This document shows positions 1 through 9,008 of a stretch of DNA of 64,000 nucleotides, one piece after another (the first letter of the stretch is position 1; each line of letters starts with the position of its first letter). The stretch is taken from contig NZ_CP140155.1 of assembly GCF_034479375.1 (NCBI RefSeq), positions 3,696,501 through 3,760,500 on the forward strand, written 5' to 3'. The notes under the pieces are model-generated. The model searched no databases and was not told where the DNA came from. It was given only the letters and a program-made list of their open reading frames with translations. The DNA is from Rhodopseudomonas palustris (GTDB lineage Bacteria > Pseudomonadota > Alphaproteobacteria > Rhizobiales > Xanthobacteraceae). The position numbers and the translations under genes are program-made.

Positions 1-1074
1 CGCAACGCCCGCTCGGTCGCGGTGCTGCACAAGAACGTCGCCGTGCTGTGGGCGCCCGGCAGAGCTGCGACCGGCAAACGCAAGAAGGCCGCGGTCGCCG
101 GGATCACCACCATCACCCAACTGCTCGGCAAGCGCGTCGGCGTCATCGGCCGCACCGAAGCCAATGCGGGGCTGCTCGAGGTGATCCTGCGGCAATACGG
201 CGTCGACCCGGCGAGGGTCGAAAACGTGCAGCTCGCGGTCGGCGAGGTCGCCGAAGCGGTGCGTGCCCGCAAGGTGGATGCTTTCCTGGCCGCAGGACCG
301 CTCAACAGCAAGGTGATCGGGGAGGCACTGGCCGCGACCGCGAGTTCCGGCCGGGAGCCGGTGTTCCTCGGCATCGATTCGTCCGAAGCGCTCGCCGCCA
401 ACCATCCGTCCTACGAATCGGCCTCGATCCCGGCGGGCGCCTTCGGCGGCGCCCCGGCGCGTCCGGTCGACGACGTCAAGACCATCAGCTTTTCGCACTA
501 CATCGTGGCGCGCGACGGCGTCTCCGACAGCACCATCGCGAGCTTCACCCAGCAATTGTTCACGGCGCGCCAGACCGTGATGACCGAGAACCCGCTGGCG
601 GCGAAGATCGAGACGCCCGACACCGACAAGGACGCGGTGATCCCGGTACAGGCCGGCGCCGCCGCCTATGTGGACGGCGAGGAGCGCAGCTTTCTCGACC
701 GCTACAGCGACCTGATCTGGTTCTCGCTGATGGGCCTGTCGGCGACCGGCTCGCTCGGCGCATGGTTCGCCAGCTATCTGCGCAAGGACGAGCGCAACAG
801 CAACGTCTCGCAGCGCGACCGGCTGCTCGACATGCTGGCCGCGGCGCGGCGATGCGACGCGCAGGACGAACTCGACGCGATGCAGACCGAAGCCGACGCG
901 ATCCTGCGCGACGCGCTGAACTGCTACGAGAATGGCGGCATCGACAGCGCGGCGTTGACCGCCTTCAGCATCGCGCTGGAGCAGTTCCACAACGCCGTGG
1001 TCGATCGCAAGATGCTGCTGGCGGCACTGCCGCCGCCGCAGCCGATCCGCCCGGCGCGGCCGCAGGTGGTGTGA
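1..1074 (+). CDS. TAXI-family TRAP transporter solute-binding protein, 5' truncated
   Basis: The reading frame is open from the first base, so the true start and any signal peptide lie outside the window. The visible part resembles the second half of TAXI-type (TRAP-associated extracytoplasmic immunogenic) receptors: a periplasmic-binding fold with the segment LLGKRVGVIG, a domain-closing hinge region and the SFSHYIVARDGV stretch. After the binding domain there is a hydrophobic segment (LIWFSLMGLSATGSLGAW, near nt 715-768) followed by a roughly 100-residue, probably cytoplasmic or coiled tail ending PQPIRPARPQVV. The extra membrane helix and tail are longer than in simple soluble TAXI receptors, so the protein may be membrane-anchored rather than free in the periplasm. 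No TRAP membrane subunits are visible next to it. Family call is from sequence pattern only; the ligand cannot be inferred. Confidence 0.7.
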   Translation, partial: RNARSVAVLHKNVAVLWAPGRAATGKRKKAAVAGITTITQLLGKRVGVIGRTEANAGLLEVILRQYGVDPARVENVQLAVGEVAEAVRARKVDAFLAAGPLNSKVIGEALAATASSGREPVFLGIDSSEALAANHPSYESASIPAGAFGGAPARPVDDVKTISFSHYIVARDGVSDSTIASFTQQLFTARQTVMTENPLAAKIETPDTDKDAVIPVQAGAAAYVDGEERSFLDRYSDLIWFSLMGLSATGSLGAWFASYLRKDERNSNVSQRDRLLDMLAAARRCDAQDELDAMQTEADAILRDALNCYENGGIDSAALTAFSIALEQFHNAVVDRKMLLAALPPPQPIRPARPQVV

Positions 1075-1086
1075 GCGCCGGCGTGA

Positions 1087-2532
1087 TCACGCGCGGCGCA
1101 GCCGCCGCCAGCCGATCACGACGCCGCTGACCGAGATCACCAGCCCCGCCAGCGACAGCACGATCACCACGATGTCCCACGCCGGCCGATGCGCGATCAG
1201 CACCGGGAAGTCGAAACTGTGCAGCGCGTTGAACAGCCAGCGATAGACCCGGCGGCTGTGATCGCTGCGGCCGAGAATTTCGCCGGTCGCGGGATCGAGG
1301 TGATACCAGGTGGCGGCGTCATCGTCGAAGCCGGCGCGCAACACCGGCAGCACGCGCTGATGATGATGCGAGTACCAATAGGCGTCGGGCTCCTCCAGCC
1401 GCTGCCGCAGCGTCATCGTGGCGTCGGGCAGCAGCCGCGTCGCCGCATTGAATATCCGCTCCTGTGACAGCGTCCGCGACGCGCCGCTCGCCGGATCGGC
1501 CACGCTCTGCGTTCCGTCGCGATGCGCCAGCAACATCAGCGGCGCGCCGCCGACCCAGATGAAGCGCGCTTCGACCACGCCGGGTCGATCCCGCGCCGGC
1601 AACGTGGCCGCGATCGTCGGCGCGTCGTGACCGGCATAGCGCTGCAGCGCCTCGCGACTGTCGCCGCGCCGCGCGAACAGGTCGAACGGATTGACCGACA
1701 GCCAGCCCGAGGCCATCCAGGTCAGCACCAGTATGCCGGCGACGAGGCCGGTCAGATGATGCCACGCCATCCAGCCGCGATACGGTGTGATCCGGCCCGA
1801 CGCATAGCGCCGCCGCAGCCCGGCGCGCAGCAGCCCGATCCAGATTCCACTGATCGCGACCAGTATGCAGACGCCAGAGGTCCACATCACCACCTGCCGC
1901 CACAGCGGCGCGTCCTGGCGCAGAACGGTGAGATAGATCCAGTGCGGGATCGCGCCGAGCCAGTTCCAGACGCGCTCGTGACGATTGGTGTCGAGCACGA
2001 TCTCGCCGGTCTTCTGCGAGACGTAAAGCTGTGTGCCGGCGTCGTCGCCGAGGCCGATCAGAAACAGCGGCCGCAACGGATCGAACCGCGCCGTCAGGCT
2101 CCATTGGTCGCGATCGACGATGTCGAGCAGTGCCGGCGCGACCGCGGCGGGATGATGCCGCGCGATCGCCACCGCCTGTTCGGCGCCGATGTCGCCGAGC
2201 GCGCGGCCGTCGACGGCGGAGATCGCCTGCCGCCCATTGGCGCCGGAGAGCCGGTAGACCGGCTCGCCGTCCTGCATCGCCAGCCGCAAGTCGCGCGGAT
2301 AGCGCCGCAGCCCCGCCGCCGCCATCGCCTGATCGGGAGAGAGCCGGACCTCGCTGAAGGCAAGATCCGGCAGCGCCGCCCAGCGCTCCTTCGCGTCGAA
2401 GGCCGGGAACGCCACATACATCATCACCACGCCGGACACGAACCAGATCGCGAACAACAGACAGCACGCGATCCCGAGCCAGCGGTGGCCGAGATACAGC
2501 CACCGCTTCAGCCGCCGCACCACACGATGCAT
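1087..2532 (-). CDS. PepSY-associated transmembrane protein
   Basis: 481-residue inner-membrane protein of the PepSY_TM (PiuB-like) family. The N-terminus is basic and followed by a membrane helix (RRLKRWLYLGHRWLGIACC, then a hydrophobic run). Further helices are seen near GVCILVAISGIWIGL, TGLVAGILVLTWMASGWL and, at the C-terminus, IVVIVLSLAGLVISVSGVVIGW, with histidines in the helix-flanking segments typical of this family. I start at the ATG at 2532, only 2 nt after the TGA of the upstream TonB receptor gene (TGA-CG-ATG), so the two are almost certainly co-transcribed and translationally coupled. Such proteins accompany TonB receptors in metal-chelate uptake, possibly as reductases; that role is family knowledge and is not shown by this sequence. 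Confidence 0.85.
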   Translation of the reverse strand: MHRVVRRLKRWLYLGHRWLGIACCLLFAIWFVSGVVMMYVAFPAFDAKERWAALPDLAFSEVRLSPDQAMAAAGLRRYPRDLRLAMQDGEPVYRLSGANGRQAISAVDGRALGDIGAEQAVAIARHHPAAVAPALLDIVDRDQWSLTARFDPLRPLFLIGLGDDAGTQLYVSQKTGEIVLDTNRHERVWNWLGAIPHWIYLTVLRQDAPLWRQVVMWTSGVCILVAISGIWIGLLRAGLRRRYASGRITPYRGWMAWHHLTGLVAGILVLTWMASGWLSVNPFDLFARRGDSREALQRYAGHDAPTIAATLPARDRPGVVEARFIWVGGAPLMLLAHRDGTQSVADPASGASRTLSQERIFNAATRLLPDATMTLRQRLEEPDAYWYSHHHQRVLPVLRAGFDDDAATWYHLDPATGEILGRSDHSRRVYRWLFNALHSFDFPVLIAHRPAWDIVVIVLSLAGLVISVSGVVIGWRRLRRA

Positions 2533-2534
2533 CG

Positions 2535-4808
2535 TCAGAACTTGACGTTGTAGGACAGCTCCGCGGTGCGGGGCATTCCGAGGATCCACTGCGTGGTGCC
2601 GCCGGAGGTCGCGTAGACCGTGTCGAACATGTTGTAGACACGAAGCGCGAAGGTCTGCTGCGCATCCGGCTTCCACATCAGGCCGGCATTGACGACATTG
2701 TAGGCCGGCCGCACCAGCGTGTTGGCGTTGTCGGCATAGGTATCGCCGACGAGCTGCACGCCGGCATTGGCCGACCAGGTCGGTGCGAACGCCCAGGTCG
2801 CCCAGATGTTGCTGACCACCTGCGGCACGTTGGCCGGCACATTGCCGGCGTAGTTCACCACCCGACCGCCGACCACCTGGGTGAAGTCGTCGTATTTGGC
2901 GCGCAGCCAGGCGACATTGGCGTCGAGCCGCAAGGTGTCGGTGACCTTGACGCCCGCCGACGCCTCGATGCCGCGCGAGGATTGCTGGCCGATCTGCAGC
3001 GGGTTGGTGTTTTTGGGGTCGGACGGATCGCGCGCCAGCAGGTTGTTCTTGACGATCTGATAGGCCGACAGCGTCCATTCGGCGCGGCCGCCGGCGAGTT
3101 GCTGCTTGATGCCGATTTCGACCTGCTTGCCGGTCGACAGCGCGAAGTCGCGGTTGACGCCGGTCATGGTGATCAGATTGGTGACCGGATCGACCGCGGT
3201 CGAATACTGCCCGTAGAGCGCCAGATCCGGGATCGGATTGTACACCAGCCCGGCGCGCCAGCTCGGCGCCGAATAGGTCTTCTCGAAACTGTTCGACGGC
3301 GTCACGAAATCGGTGCGCTCGACCGTCGGATGATCGGACCGGACTCCCGTGACCACCGATAATTGTTCGGTCAGGCTGAGTCGGTTCTCGGCGAAGAGGC
3401 CGTATTGGGTGGTCAGCGTATGGAAGCTCGGCCGGGTCGAGCTCACCCAGAGAAAGCCGCCGGGATCGAAATTGTAAGGGGTGACGGTGGACGTGCCGGA
3501 ATAGGGCGAATTATTGGTGTGGCTGAAGGCGATCCGGTTGACGTCGAAGCCGGCGACGAATTCGTTGGCGAGGCCGAACAGGTGACCCTTGAAGGTCGCG
3601 TCGGTCCGGCTGCCGATTTGCTCCTGATCGTGGAAGATCTCGATGTAGGAGCTGCGGTTGATGTTGCCGGTCGACGGGCTGTAGGCGTAGCTCTCGACGT
3701 CCTTCCAGTGCCGGTGGCTGCTGAGATAATAGCTGACGTTTTTCACCGAGACGCCGGGGGTGACGTCCCACTCGGTCTTGAGCTGGGTCCAGTTGTCGCG
3801 ATAGCGGATGCTGCTGTCGCCGACATTGTAGTTCTGGAACCGCAGCGATTTGTCGATCTGGCCTCCCACCAGCGGCGTGCCGAAATAGCGCGACGGGCTG
3901 CGATCGGCGTAGTCCTCGCTCAGCGTGAAGGCGAGATTGTCGGCGGCCTGCACCCGCACCGAACCGGAGATCGCGACATTCGAGGTGTTGTCGCGATCGA
4001 CCCAGCCGTCCGACATGTTGCCGATCGCCGCCAGCCGATAGCTGACATTCGGGTTGATCGGACCGCCCGAGTCGACCGCGAGCCGCCGCGTCAGATTGGT
4101 GTCGAGCGAGATCTCGGCCTCGTTGCGCGGCAGCCAGAGCGGCTTCTTCGAAATGACATTGATGGCGCCGCCGATCGCGCCTTCGCCGTACATCACCGAG
4201 GCCGGGCCGCGCAGCACCTCGATGCGCTGCGCCGTCCAGGTGTCGAACGGGAACGTCATGGTGCCCGAGCCGACATACATCCGGGTGCCGTCATACAGCG
4301 ACATCACCGTGCCGTTGCCGCTGAAGCCGCGGGTCGCGAAGGACAGGCCGCCATTGCCGGGCGCGGGGCTCGCGGTGAAGCCGGTCGCGTTCTGCGTCAC
4401 CGCGTCGGTCACATTGTGCTGGCCGCGCTCGGCGATGGTTTCGCTCTTGATGATTTCGACCGAGGCCGGCGTCTGCAGCGGCGTCAGTCCGAGCCGGCTG
4501 GCGCTGGATGCCATCGTGCCGAGGTTGAAGGTCGGCACCGCCGCCACGGCGGCAGACGGCGCCGCGGCTGCGGGCGCAGCCGTCGGGCGCGACGAGGGCG
4601 CTTGAGATCGGCGCAGGCGCGACGAGCCGGCGGTCGATGCCGCCGCGCGCGGCTTGGCGGGTCGTGCGGTCTGACCTTCGACCACGATCGGGTCGAGGCC
4701 GCGCGGCGCTGATTGGGCTTGGCCGGCAGCCGGCCACAGCAGAGCCGTCAAGGCGACGGAGGACAACAGGCGACGGTTGCGCCCGGAAGCAGTCGGAGAG
4801 GGGAACAT
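2535..4808 (-). CDS. TonB-dependent outer-membrane receptor, siderophore-receptor type, under cobalamin riboswitch
   Basis: 757-residue outer-membrane receptor. Residues 1-32 form a signal peptide ending AAGQAQS. A TonB-box-like segment (LDPIVVEGQ) follows, then an unusual Ala/Pro/Ser-rich linker to about residue 95, a plug domain (VEIIKSETIAERGQHNVTD through the GGAINVISKKP region) and a 22-strand-type barrel ending in the C-terminal aromatic signature ELSYNVKF. Overall it looks like the FhuA/FpvA-like siderophore receptor class rather than a short BtuB. The gene is preceded by a clear cobalamin riboswitch and a Zur-like palindrome on the same strand, and followed 2 nt later by a PepSY membrane protein. 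The regulation argues for a corrinoid, cobalt or metal-chelate substrate rather than a plain ferric siderophore; that is inference. The start is the ATG at 4808, which gives the complete signal peptide. Confidence 0.88.
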   Translation of the reverse strand: MFPSPTASGRNRRLLSSVALTALLWPAAGQAQSAPRGLDPIVVEGQTARPAKPRAAASTAGSSRLRRSQAPSSRPTAAPAAAAPSAAVAAVPTFNLGTMASSASRLGLTPLQTPASVEIIKSETIAERGQHNVTDAVTQNATGFTASPAPGNGGLSFATRGFSGNGTVMSLYDGTRMYVGSGTMTFPFDTWTAQRIEVLRGPASVMYGEGAIGGAINVISKKPLWLPRNEAEISLDTNLTRRLAVDSGGPINPNVSYRLAAIGNMSDGWVDRDNTSNVAISGSVRVQAADNLAFTLSEDYADRSPSRYFGTPLVGGQIDKSLRFQNYNVGDSSIRYRDNWTQLKTEWDVTPGVSVKNVSYYLSSHRHWKDVESYAYSPSTGNINRSSYIEIFHDQEQIGSRTDATFKGHLFGLANEFVAGFDVNRIAFSHTNNSPYSGTSTVTPYNFDPGGFLWVSSTRPSFHTLTTQYGLFAENRLSLTEQLSVVTGVRSDHPTVERTDFVTPSNSFEKTYSAPSWRAGLVYNPIPDLALYGQYSTAVDPVTNLITMTGVNRDFALSTGKQVEIGIKQQLAGGRAEWTLSAYQIVKNNLLARDPSDPKNTNPLQIGQQSSRGIEASAGVKVTDTLRLDANVAWLRAKYDDFTQVVGGRVVNYAGNVPANVPQVVSNIWATWAFAPTWSANAGVQLVGDTYADNANTLVRPAYNVVNAGLMWKPDAQQTFALRVYNMFDTVYATSGGTTQWILGMPRTAELSYNVKF

Positions 4809-4929
4809 CGAAGGACTCGCGGTTAACGTGGCACGTCACCGCAAGCCAAGGCCTTGCCGCAGCCGGATGGCCGCGGTTCGACACTCACCAGGACACCCCG
4901 CCCGATGCGCTCGCGTGTGACCACGAACG

Positions 4930-5106
4930 ACGGCAGGTCTCCTGGCTCGCGGGTCCGTGCCTTTCGCCGCCTTCCCAGGCGCGAGGCCCAGTGGCGTGTG
5001 GCGAAAGGCTCGCCGCTCACAGTTGCGGGGGCAGCCGCGGAATCGGATCGCGCGATCCTCACCGCATTCCCTATTGATCCCTTGCGGGAACCGTCGGGTG
5101 CGACCG
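4930..5106 (-). promoter_or_regulatory. Cobalamin (AdoCbl) riboswitch
   Basis: Read on the minus strand, the segment carries the conserved cobalamin-riboswitch elements in order: AATAGGGAA followed by GGTGAGG (5074-5056), the B12-box segment CCCGCAACTGTGAGCGG (5028-5012), CCACTGGGCC, GGGAAGG and the distal GAGCCAGGAGACCTGCC (4948-4932). It lies 120 nt upstream of the TonB receptor start in the same orientation. The reverse orientation was considered and does not give the consensus. Binding of a cobalamin to this leader normally lowers expression of the downstream uptake genes. Edges are approximate. Confidence 0.95.
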
Positions 5107-5241
5107 TACTGGAGGTTTCCGAACGCTGTCAACGAACGCGCCCGGTGTTTTCCCATCCGTAAGTCGAACGGGTCGGGCGATTCGCTGGTGGCATCGCTGT
5201 ATGGCTGGGCCCTGTTGCGAGACGAGAGGTTCCGTGTATGT

Positions 5242-5260
5242 AATGTTATAACGTAACATT
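5242..5260. promoter_or_regulatory. Inverted repeat AATGTTA-N5-TAACATT, Zur-like operator candidate
   Basis: A perfect 7-bp inverted repeat separated by 5 nt sits about 135 nt upstream of the riboswitch. The 15-bp core TGTTATAACGTAACA resembles the TGTTATA-N-TATAACA pattern of Zur boxes known from proteobacteria, with two mismatches in one half. A TATAAC element inside it could be the -10 box of the minus-strand promoter for the riboswitch and receptor operon, which would make it a repressor site. The pattern is visible; identity of the regulator is inference. Confidence 0.5.
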
Positions 5261-5420
5261 CTCCGCCGGCAAGCCTTACCACCTGAGATTCGACCGATCC
5301 AATTCGGCCGGTATCGAAAGACTGCCGATGGTCCAGGCCAGCCATGCGAAGCGACGGGCCGGCTTCAGTCCGCGCAAGCCCCGGACGCCGCTCGGGAAAA
5401 CAACAAATCCCCGATCGTCA

Positions 5421-5448
5421 TTGTTTTTTCGCGTTTTTTGGTTATATT
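5421..5448 (+). promoter_or_regulatory. typA: Candidate sigma-70-type promoter upstream of typA
   Basis: TTGTTT (5421-5426), 16 nt, then TATATT (5443-5448), in an AT-rich island that stands out from the GC-rich surroundings. Transcription would start near 5455, just before the terminator hairpin at 5469-5500 and about 170 nt before the typA ATG. The -35 match is partial, so confidence is limited. Confidence 0.4.
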
Positions 5449-5468
5449 GCGTCGCAACGCGTGCAAGT

Positions 5469-5500
5469 GCCCGGCCCTCATTCGGCCGGGCCTGTTTTTT
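5469..5500 (+). terminator. Intrinsic terminator hairpin in the typA leader
   Basis: GCCCGGCC, 7-nt loop, GGCCGGGC, then CTGTTTTTT: an 8-bp GC stem followed by a U tract. The nearest plus-strand gene upstream ends at 1074, and the intervening DNA codes on the minus strand, so this is not simply the end of a neighbouring gene. It could attenuate typA or end a very short RNA starting near 5455. Confidence 0.75.
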
Positions 5501-5622
5501 GGAATTGCCCCGCGCGTTTCAGGCACAGGTAAATTGCGGCGCGCCATGAAGGCGCCTTCCGTGGCTTGCCTGCGATCGCGCTGATGACCGGCACCCGGCC
5601 CGCAGGACCCGACAGAGAACCC

Positions 5623-7446
5623 ATGAACATCCGTAACATCGCCATTATCGCACACGTCGACCACGGCAAGACCACCCTCGTCGACAAACTGCTGCAGCAG
5701 TCCGGCACCTATCGCGACAACCAGCGCCAGGTCGAGCGCGCGATGGACTCCAACGATCTCGAGCGCGAGCGCGGCATCACCATTCTGGCCAAATGCACCT
5801 CGGTGGTGTGGGACGACACCCACATCAACATCGTCGACACCCCGGGCCACGCCGATTTCGGCGGCGAGGTCGAACGCATCCTGTCGATGGTCGACGGCGT
5901 GATCGTGCTGGTCGACGCCGCCGAAGGCCCGATGCCGCAGACCAAATTCGTCGTCGGCAAGGCGCTGAAGCTCGGCCTCAAGCCGATCGTCGCGATCAAC
6001 AAGGTCGACCGTTCCGACGCCCGCGTCACCGAAGTGGTCAACGAAGTGTTCGACCTGTTCGCCGCGCTCGACGCCACCGACGATCAGCTCGACTTCCCGA
6101 TCCTGTACGGCTCGGGCAAGAACGGCTGGATGTCGGACAAGCCCGACGGCAACCACGAAGACGGCATGCGCCCGCTGTTCGAACTGGTGATGAAGCACGT
6201 CCCGTCGCCGTCGGTCGAAGAAGGTCCGTTCCGCCTGCTCGGCACCATCCTCGAAGCCAACCCCTATCTCGGCCGCATCATCACCGGTCGCATCGCGTCG
6301 GGCACGCTGAAGCCGAACCAGAGCGTCAAGGTGCTGTCGCGTGACGGCAAGCTGGTCGAGACCGGCCGCATCACCAAGATCCTCGCCTTCCGCGGCCTCG
6401 AGCGCGTGCCGCTGGATATCGCCGAAGCCGGCGACATCGTCGCGATCGCGGGGCTCACCAAGGGCACCGTCGCCGACACCTTCTGCGATCCGTCGGTCGA
6501 CACCCCGATCCAGGCCCAGCCGATCGATCCGCCGACCGTGTCGATGTCGTTCATCGTCAACAACTCGCCGCTCGCCGGCACCGAAGGCGACAAGGTCACC
6601 AGCCGCCTGATCCGCGACCGCCTGCTGCGCGAAGCCGAAGGCAACGTCGCGCTGCGCGTCGTCGAGGCCGCCGACAAGGACGCGATGGAAGTGTCGGGCC
6701 GCGGCGAATTGCAGCTCGCGATCCTGATCGAGAACATGCGCCGCGAAGGTTTCGAGCTGAGCGTGTCGCGTCCGCGCGTGGTGCTCAACCGAGACGAGAA
6801 CGGCCAGTTGCTGGAGCCGGTCGAGGAAGTCGTGGTCGACGTCGACGAGGAGTTCTCCGGCGTCGTCGTGCAGAAGATGAGCGAGCGCAAGGCCGAGATG
6901 ATCGAGATGCGCCCGTCCGGCGGCAACCGGCTGCGGCTGGTGTTCTACGCGCCGACCCGCGGCCTGATCGGCTATCAGGGCGAACTGATGACCGACACCA
7001 AGGGCACGGCCATCATGAACCGGCTGTTCCACAACTACCTGCCGTATCGCGGCGAGATCCAGGGCCGCCGCAACGGCGTGCTGATCTCCAACGATCAGGG
7101 CGAGGCGGTCGCCTACGCGATGTTCAAGCTGGAAGACCGCGGCCCGATGATGATCGAGCCCGGCTGGAAGGTCTACAAGGGCATGATCGTCGGCGAGCAC
7201 ACCCGCGACAACGATCTCGAGATCAACGTCCTCAAGGGCAAGCAGCTCACCAACATCCGCACCACCTCGAAGGACGAGGCGGTTCGCCTCACCCCGCCCA
7301 TCCGGATGACGCTGGAAAAGGCGCTGGCCTATATCGAGGACGACGAGCTGGTCGAGATCACCCCGAAGTCGATCCGCCTGCGCAAGCGCCACCTCGACGC
7401 CAACGAGCGCAAGCGCGCCGAGAAGTCGAAGCAGGCGGTCGCCTGA
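5623..7446 (+). CDS. typA: Ribosome-associated GTPase TypA/BipA
   Basis: 607-residue translational GTPase of the EF-G-like TypA/BipA family, which binds the ribosome and helps 50S assembly and stress or cold adaptation. The start is set at the ATG at 5623 because the protein then begins [18 protein letters not shown], matching the family; a longer frame from 5566 would add an uncharacteristic leader. G1 AHVDHGKT is at residues 10-17, G3 DTPGHADFG and G4 NKVDR follow, and the region [14 protein letters not shown] in the C-terminal domain is typical. Length is normal for the family. It is monocistronic: a terminator hairpin precedes it and another follows at 7475. Confidence 0.97.
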   Translation: MNIRNIAIIAHVDHGKTTLVDKLLQQSGTYRDNQRQVERAMDSNDLERERGITILAKCTSVVWDDTHINIVDTPGHADFGGEVERILSMVDGVIVLVDAAEGPMPQTKFVVGKALKLGLKPIVAINKVDRSDARVTEVVNEVFDLFAALDATDDQLDFPILYGSGKNGWMSDKPDGNHEDGMRPLFELVMKHVPSPSVEEGPFRLLGTILEANPYLGRIITGRIASGTLKPNQSVKVLSRDGKLVETGRITKILAFRGLERVPLDIAEAGDIVAIAGLTKGTVADTFCDPSVDTPIQAQPIDPPTVSMSFIVNNSPLAGTEGDKVTSRLIRDRLLREAEGNVALRVVEAADKDAMEVSGRGELQLAILIENMRREGFELSVSRPRVVLNRDENGQLLEPVEEVVVDVDEEFSGVVVQKMSERKAEMIEMRPSGGNRLRLVFYAPTRGLIGYQGELMTDTKGTAIMNRLFHNYLPYRGEIQGRRNGVLISNDQGEAVAYAMFKLEDRGPMMIEPGWKVYKGMIVGEHTRDNDLEINVLKGKQLTNIRTTSKDEAVRLTPPIRMTLEKALAYIEDDELVEITPKSIRLRKRHLDANERKRAEKSKQAVA

Positions 7447-7474
7447 TCCTTCGAACTTCAATGTTCCGAATTGC

Positions 7475-7503
7475 ACAATGCCCGGCCTCGCGCCGGGCAT
7501 TGT
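7475..7503 (+). terminator. Hairpin terminator after typA
   Basis: Perfect 12-bp inverted repeat ACAATGCCCGGC / GCCGGGCATTGT with a 5-nt loop, 29 nt after the typA stop. It is followed only by CGTTTCGG, not a strong T tract, so termination efficiency is uncertain. Confidence 0.7.
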
Positions 7504-7564
7504 CGTTTCGGCCGCGCACCGTGACATCGTAGCGCCGTCATCGGCGTGGTAAGAACGCTGAACC

Positions 7565-8833
7565 ATGTCTCAGCAACGCTTCCCCTCCTCCGTCGATGTC
7601 GCCATCATCGGCGCCGGCGCGGCCGGCCTCGGCGCGGCGCGGGCGCTGGAGAAATCCGGCCTGTCGGTGATCGTGCTGGAAGCGCGCGACCGCATCGGCG
7701 GCCGTGCCTTCACCAGGATGGTGACGCCCGAGATCGCCTTCGACGTCGGCTGCGGCTGGCTGCATTCGGCCGACGAGAACTCCTTCGTCGGCATCGCCGG
7801 GCAGCTCGGCATCGCGATCGACACCACGCATCCGCCATGGAGCGAGCGCAGCTTCGGCGACGTGTTTCCGCCGCGCCAGCGCGCCGCCTTCAGCAAGGCG
7901 CTCGATGCCTTCTATGAGCGCGTCTGGCGCGCCGCCAAGCGCAAGACCGATGCGGCCGCCGCGACCCTGCTCGAACCCGGCAACCGCTGGAATCCGATGA
8001 TCGATGCGGTGTCGACTTACGTCAACGGCGCCGAACTCGACCGCATCTCGATCCACGACGTCGAGGCCTATCGCGACACCGGGGTGAACTGGCGGATTCG
8101 CGCCGGCTATGGCGCGCTGATCGCGGCCTATGGCGCGCCGTGCCCGGTCGCGCTGAACTGCGCCGTCAGCGTGATCGATCACTCCGGTCTGCAACTGAGG
8201 ATCGAAACATCGCAAGGCCCGCTCACGGCGGGCAACATCATTATCACCGTGCCGACCAACCTGATCGCCGACGAAGCGATCCGGTTCTTGCCGGAGTTGC
8301 CCGACAAGGTCGAGGCCGCCCGCGGCCTGCCGCTCGGCGCCGACGACAAGGTGATGCTGAAGCTGTCCGACCCGAACGGCTTTCCCGCCGACGGCAATCT
8401 GCGCGGCGCCACCATGCGCGCCGCGATGGGGAGCTATCATCTGCGCCCGTTCGGCCTGGACTGCATCGAAGGCTTCTTCGGCGGCCGCTTCGCGCGCGAA
8501 CTCGAAGACGCCGGCGACGGCGCATTCGCGGCGCAGAGCATCGACGAGATCGCCGACCTGCTCGGCAACGACATCCGCCGCAAATTATCGCCGCTGGCGG
8601 AATCGCGCTGGACGCGCGACCCCTTCACGCGCGGCTCCTATTCGCACGCATTGCCCGGCCACGCCGGCGCCCGCGCCATACTGGCCGCGCCGGTCGACAA
8701 CCGCCTGTTCTTCGCCGGCGAAGCCACCTCGCCCCACTTCTTCTCCACCGCCCACGGCGCGCGAGATTCGGGAGAGCGGGCGGCGCGGGAGGTGATGGCT
8801 AAGCGCGTAGTAGCAGCGGCGAAGCTTATGTGA
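7565..8833 (+). CDS. Flavin-dependent amine oxidase family protein
   Basis: 422-residue FAD-dependent oxidoreductase of the flavin amine oxidase superfamily. The dinucleotide-binding motif GAGAAGLGAARAL begins at residue 16, followed by the ribose-binding acidic end VIVLEARDRIGGRAF, and the C-terminal FAD-contact region reads RLFFAGEATSPHFFSTAHGA. No signal peptide is present, unlike the related Tat-exported protein at 36370-37797, so this one is predicted cytoplasmic. It stands between the typA terminator and an acetyltransferase gene with no evident operon. The substrate (polyamine, amino acid or other amine) cannot be read from the sequence. Confidence 0.87.
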   Translation: MSQQRFPSSVDVAIIGAGAAGLGAARALEKSGLSVIVLEARDRIGGRAFTRMVTPEIAFDVGCGWLHSADENSFVGIAGQLGIAIDTTHPPWSERSFGDVFPPRQRAAFSKALDAFYERVWRAAKRKTDAAAATLLEPGNRWNPMIDAVSTYVNGAELDRISIHDVEAYRDTGVNWRIRAGYGALIAAYGAPCPVALNCAVSVIDHSGLQLRIETSQGPLTAGNIIITVPTNLIADEAIRFLPELPDKVEAARGLPLGADDKVMLKLSDPNGFPADGNLRGATMRAAMGSYHLRPFGLDCIEGFFGGRFARELEDAGDGAFAAQSIDEIADLLGNDIRRKLSPLAESRWTRDPFTRGSYSHALPGHAGARAILAAPVDNRLFFAGEATSPHFFSTAHGARDSGERAAREVMAKRVVAAAKLM

Positions 8834-9008
8834 CCCTCTGACGAACCGCGCAGCGCTGCGGTGCAGAACGTCTCATCCGGCCGCTCTCCGCCCCATCCTG
8901 TCCGATTCCGGCACATTCCTGTCCACGGTGATGCAGAAAATCCACATGTTAACCGATAATTAACGTTGGACCTTGATGCCGCGCCCGCGACTTGCTTTGA
9001 TCGGCGTC

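Noticed and set aside
4930..5106. Riboswitch on the plus strand for typA
   Set aside because: Consensus order and base content fit only the minus strand, towards the TonB receptor.
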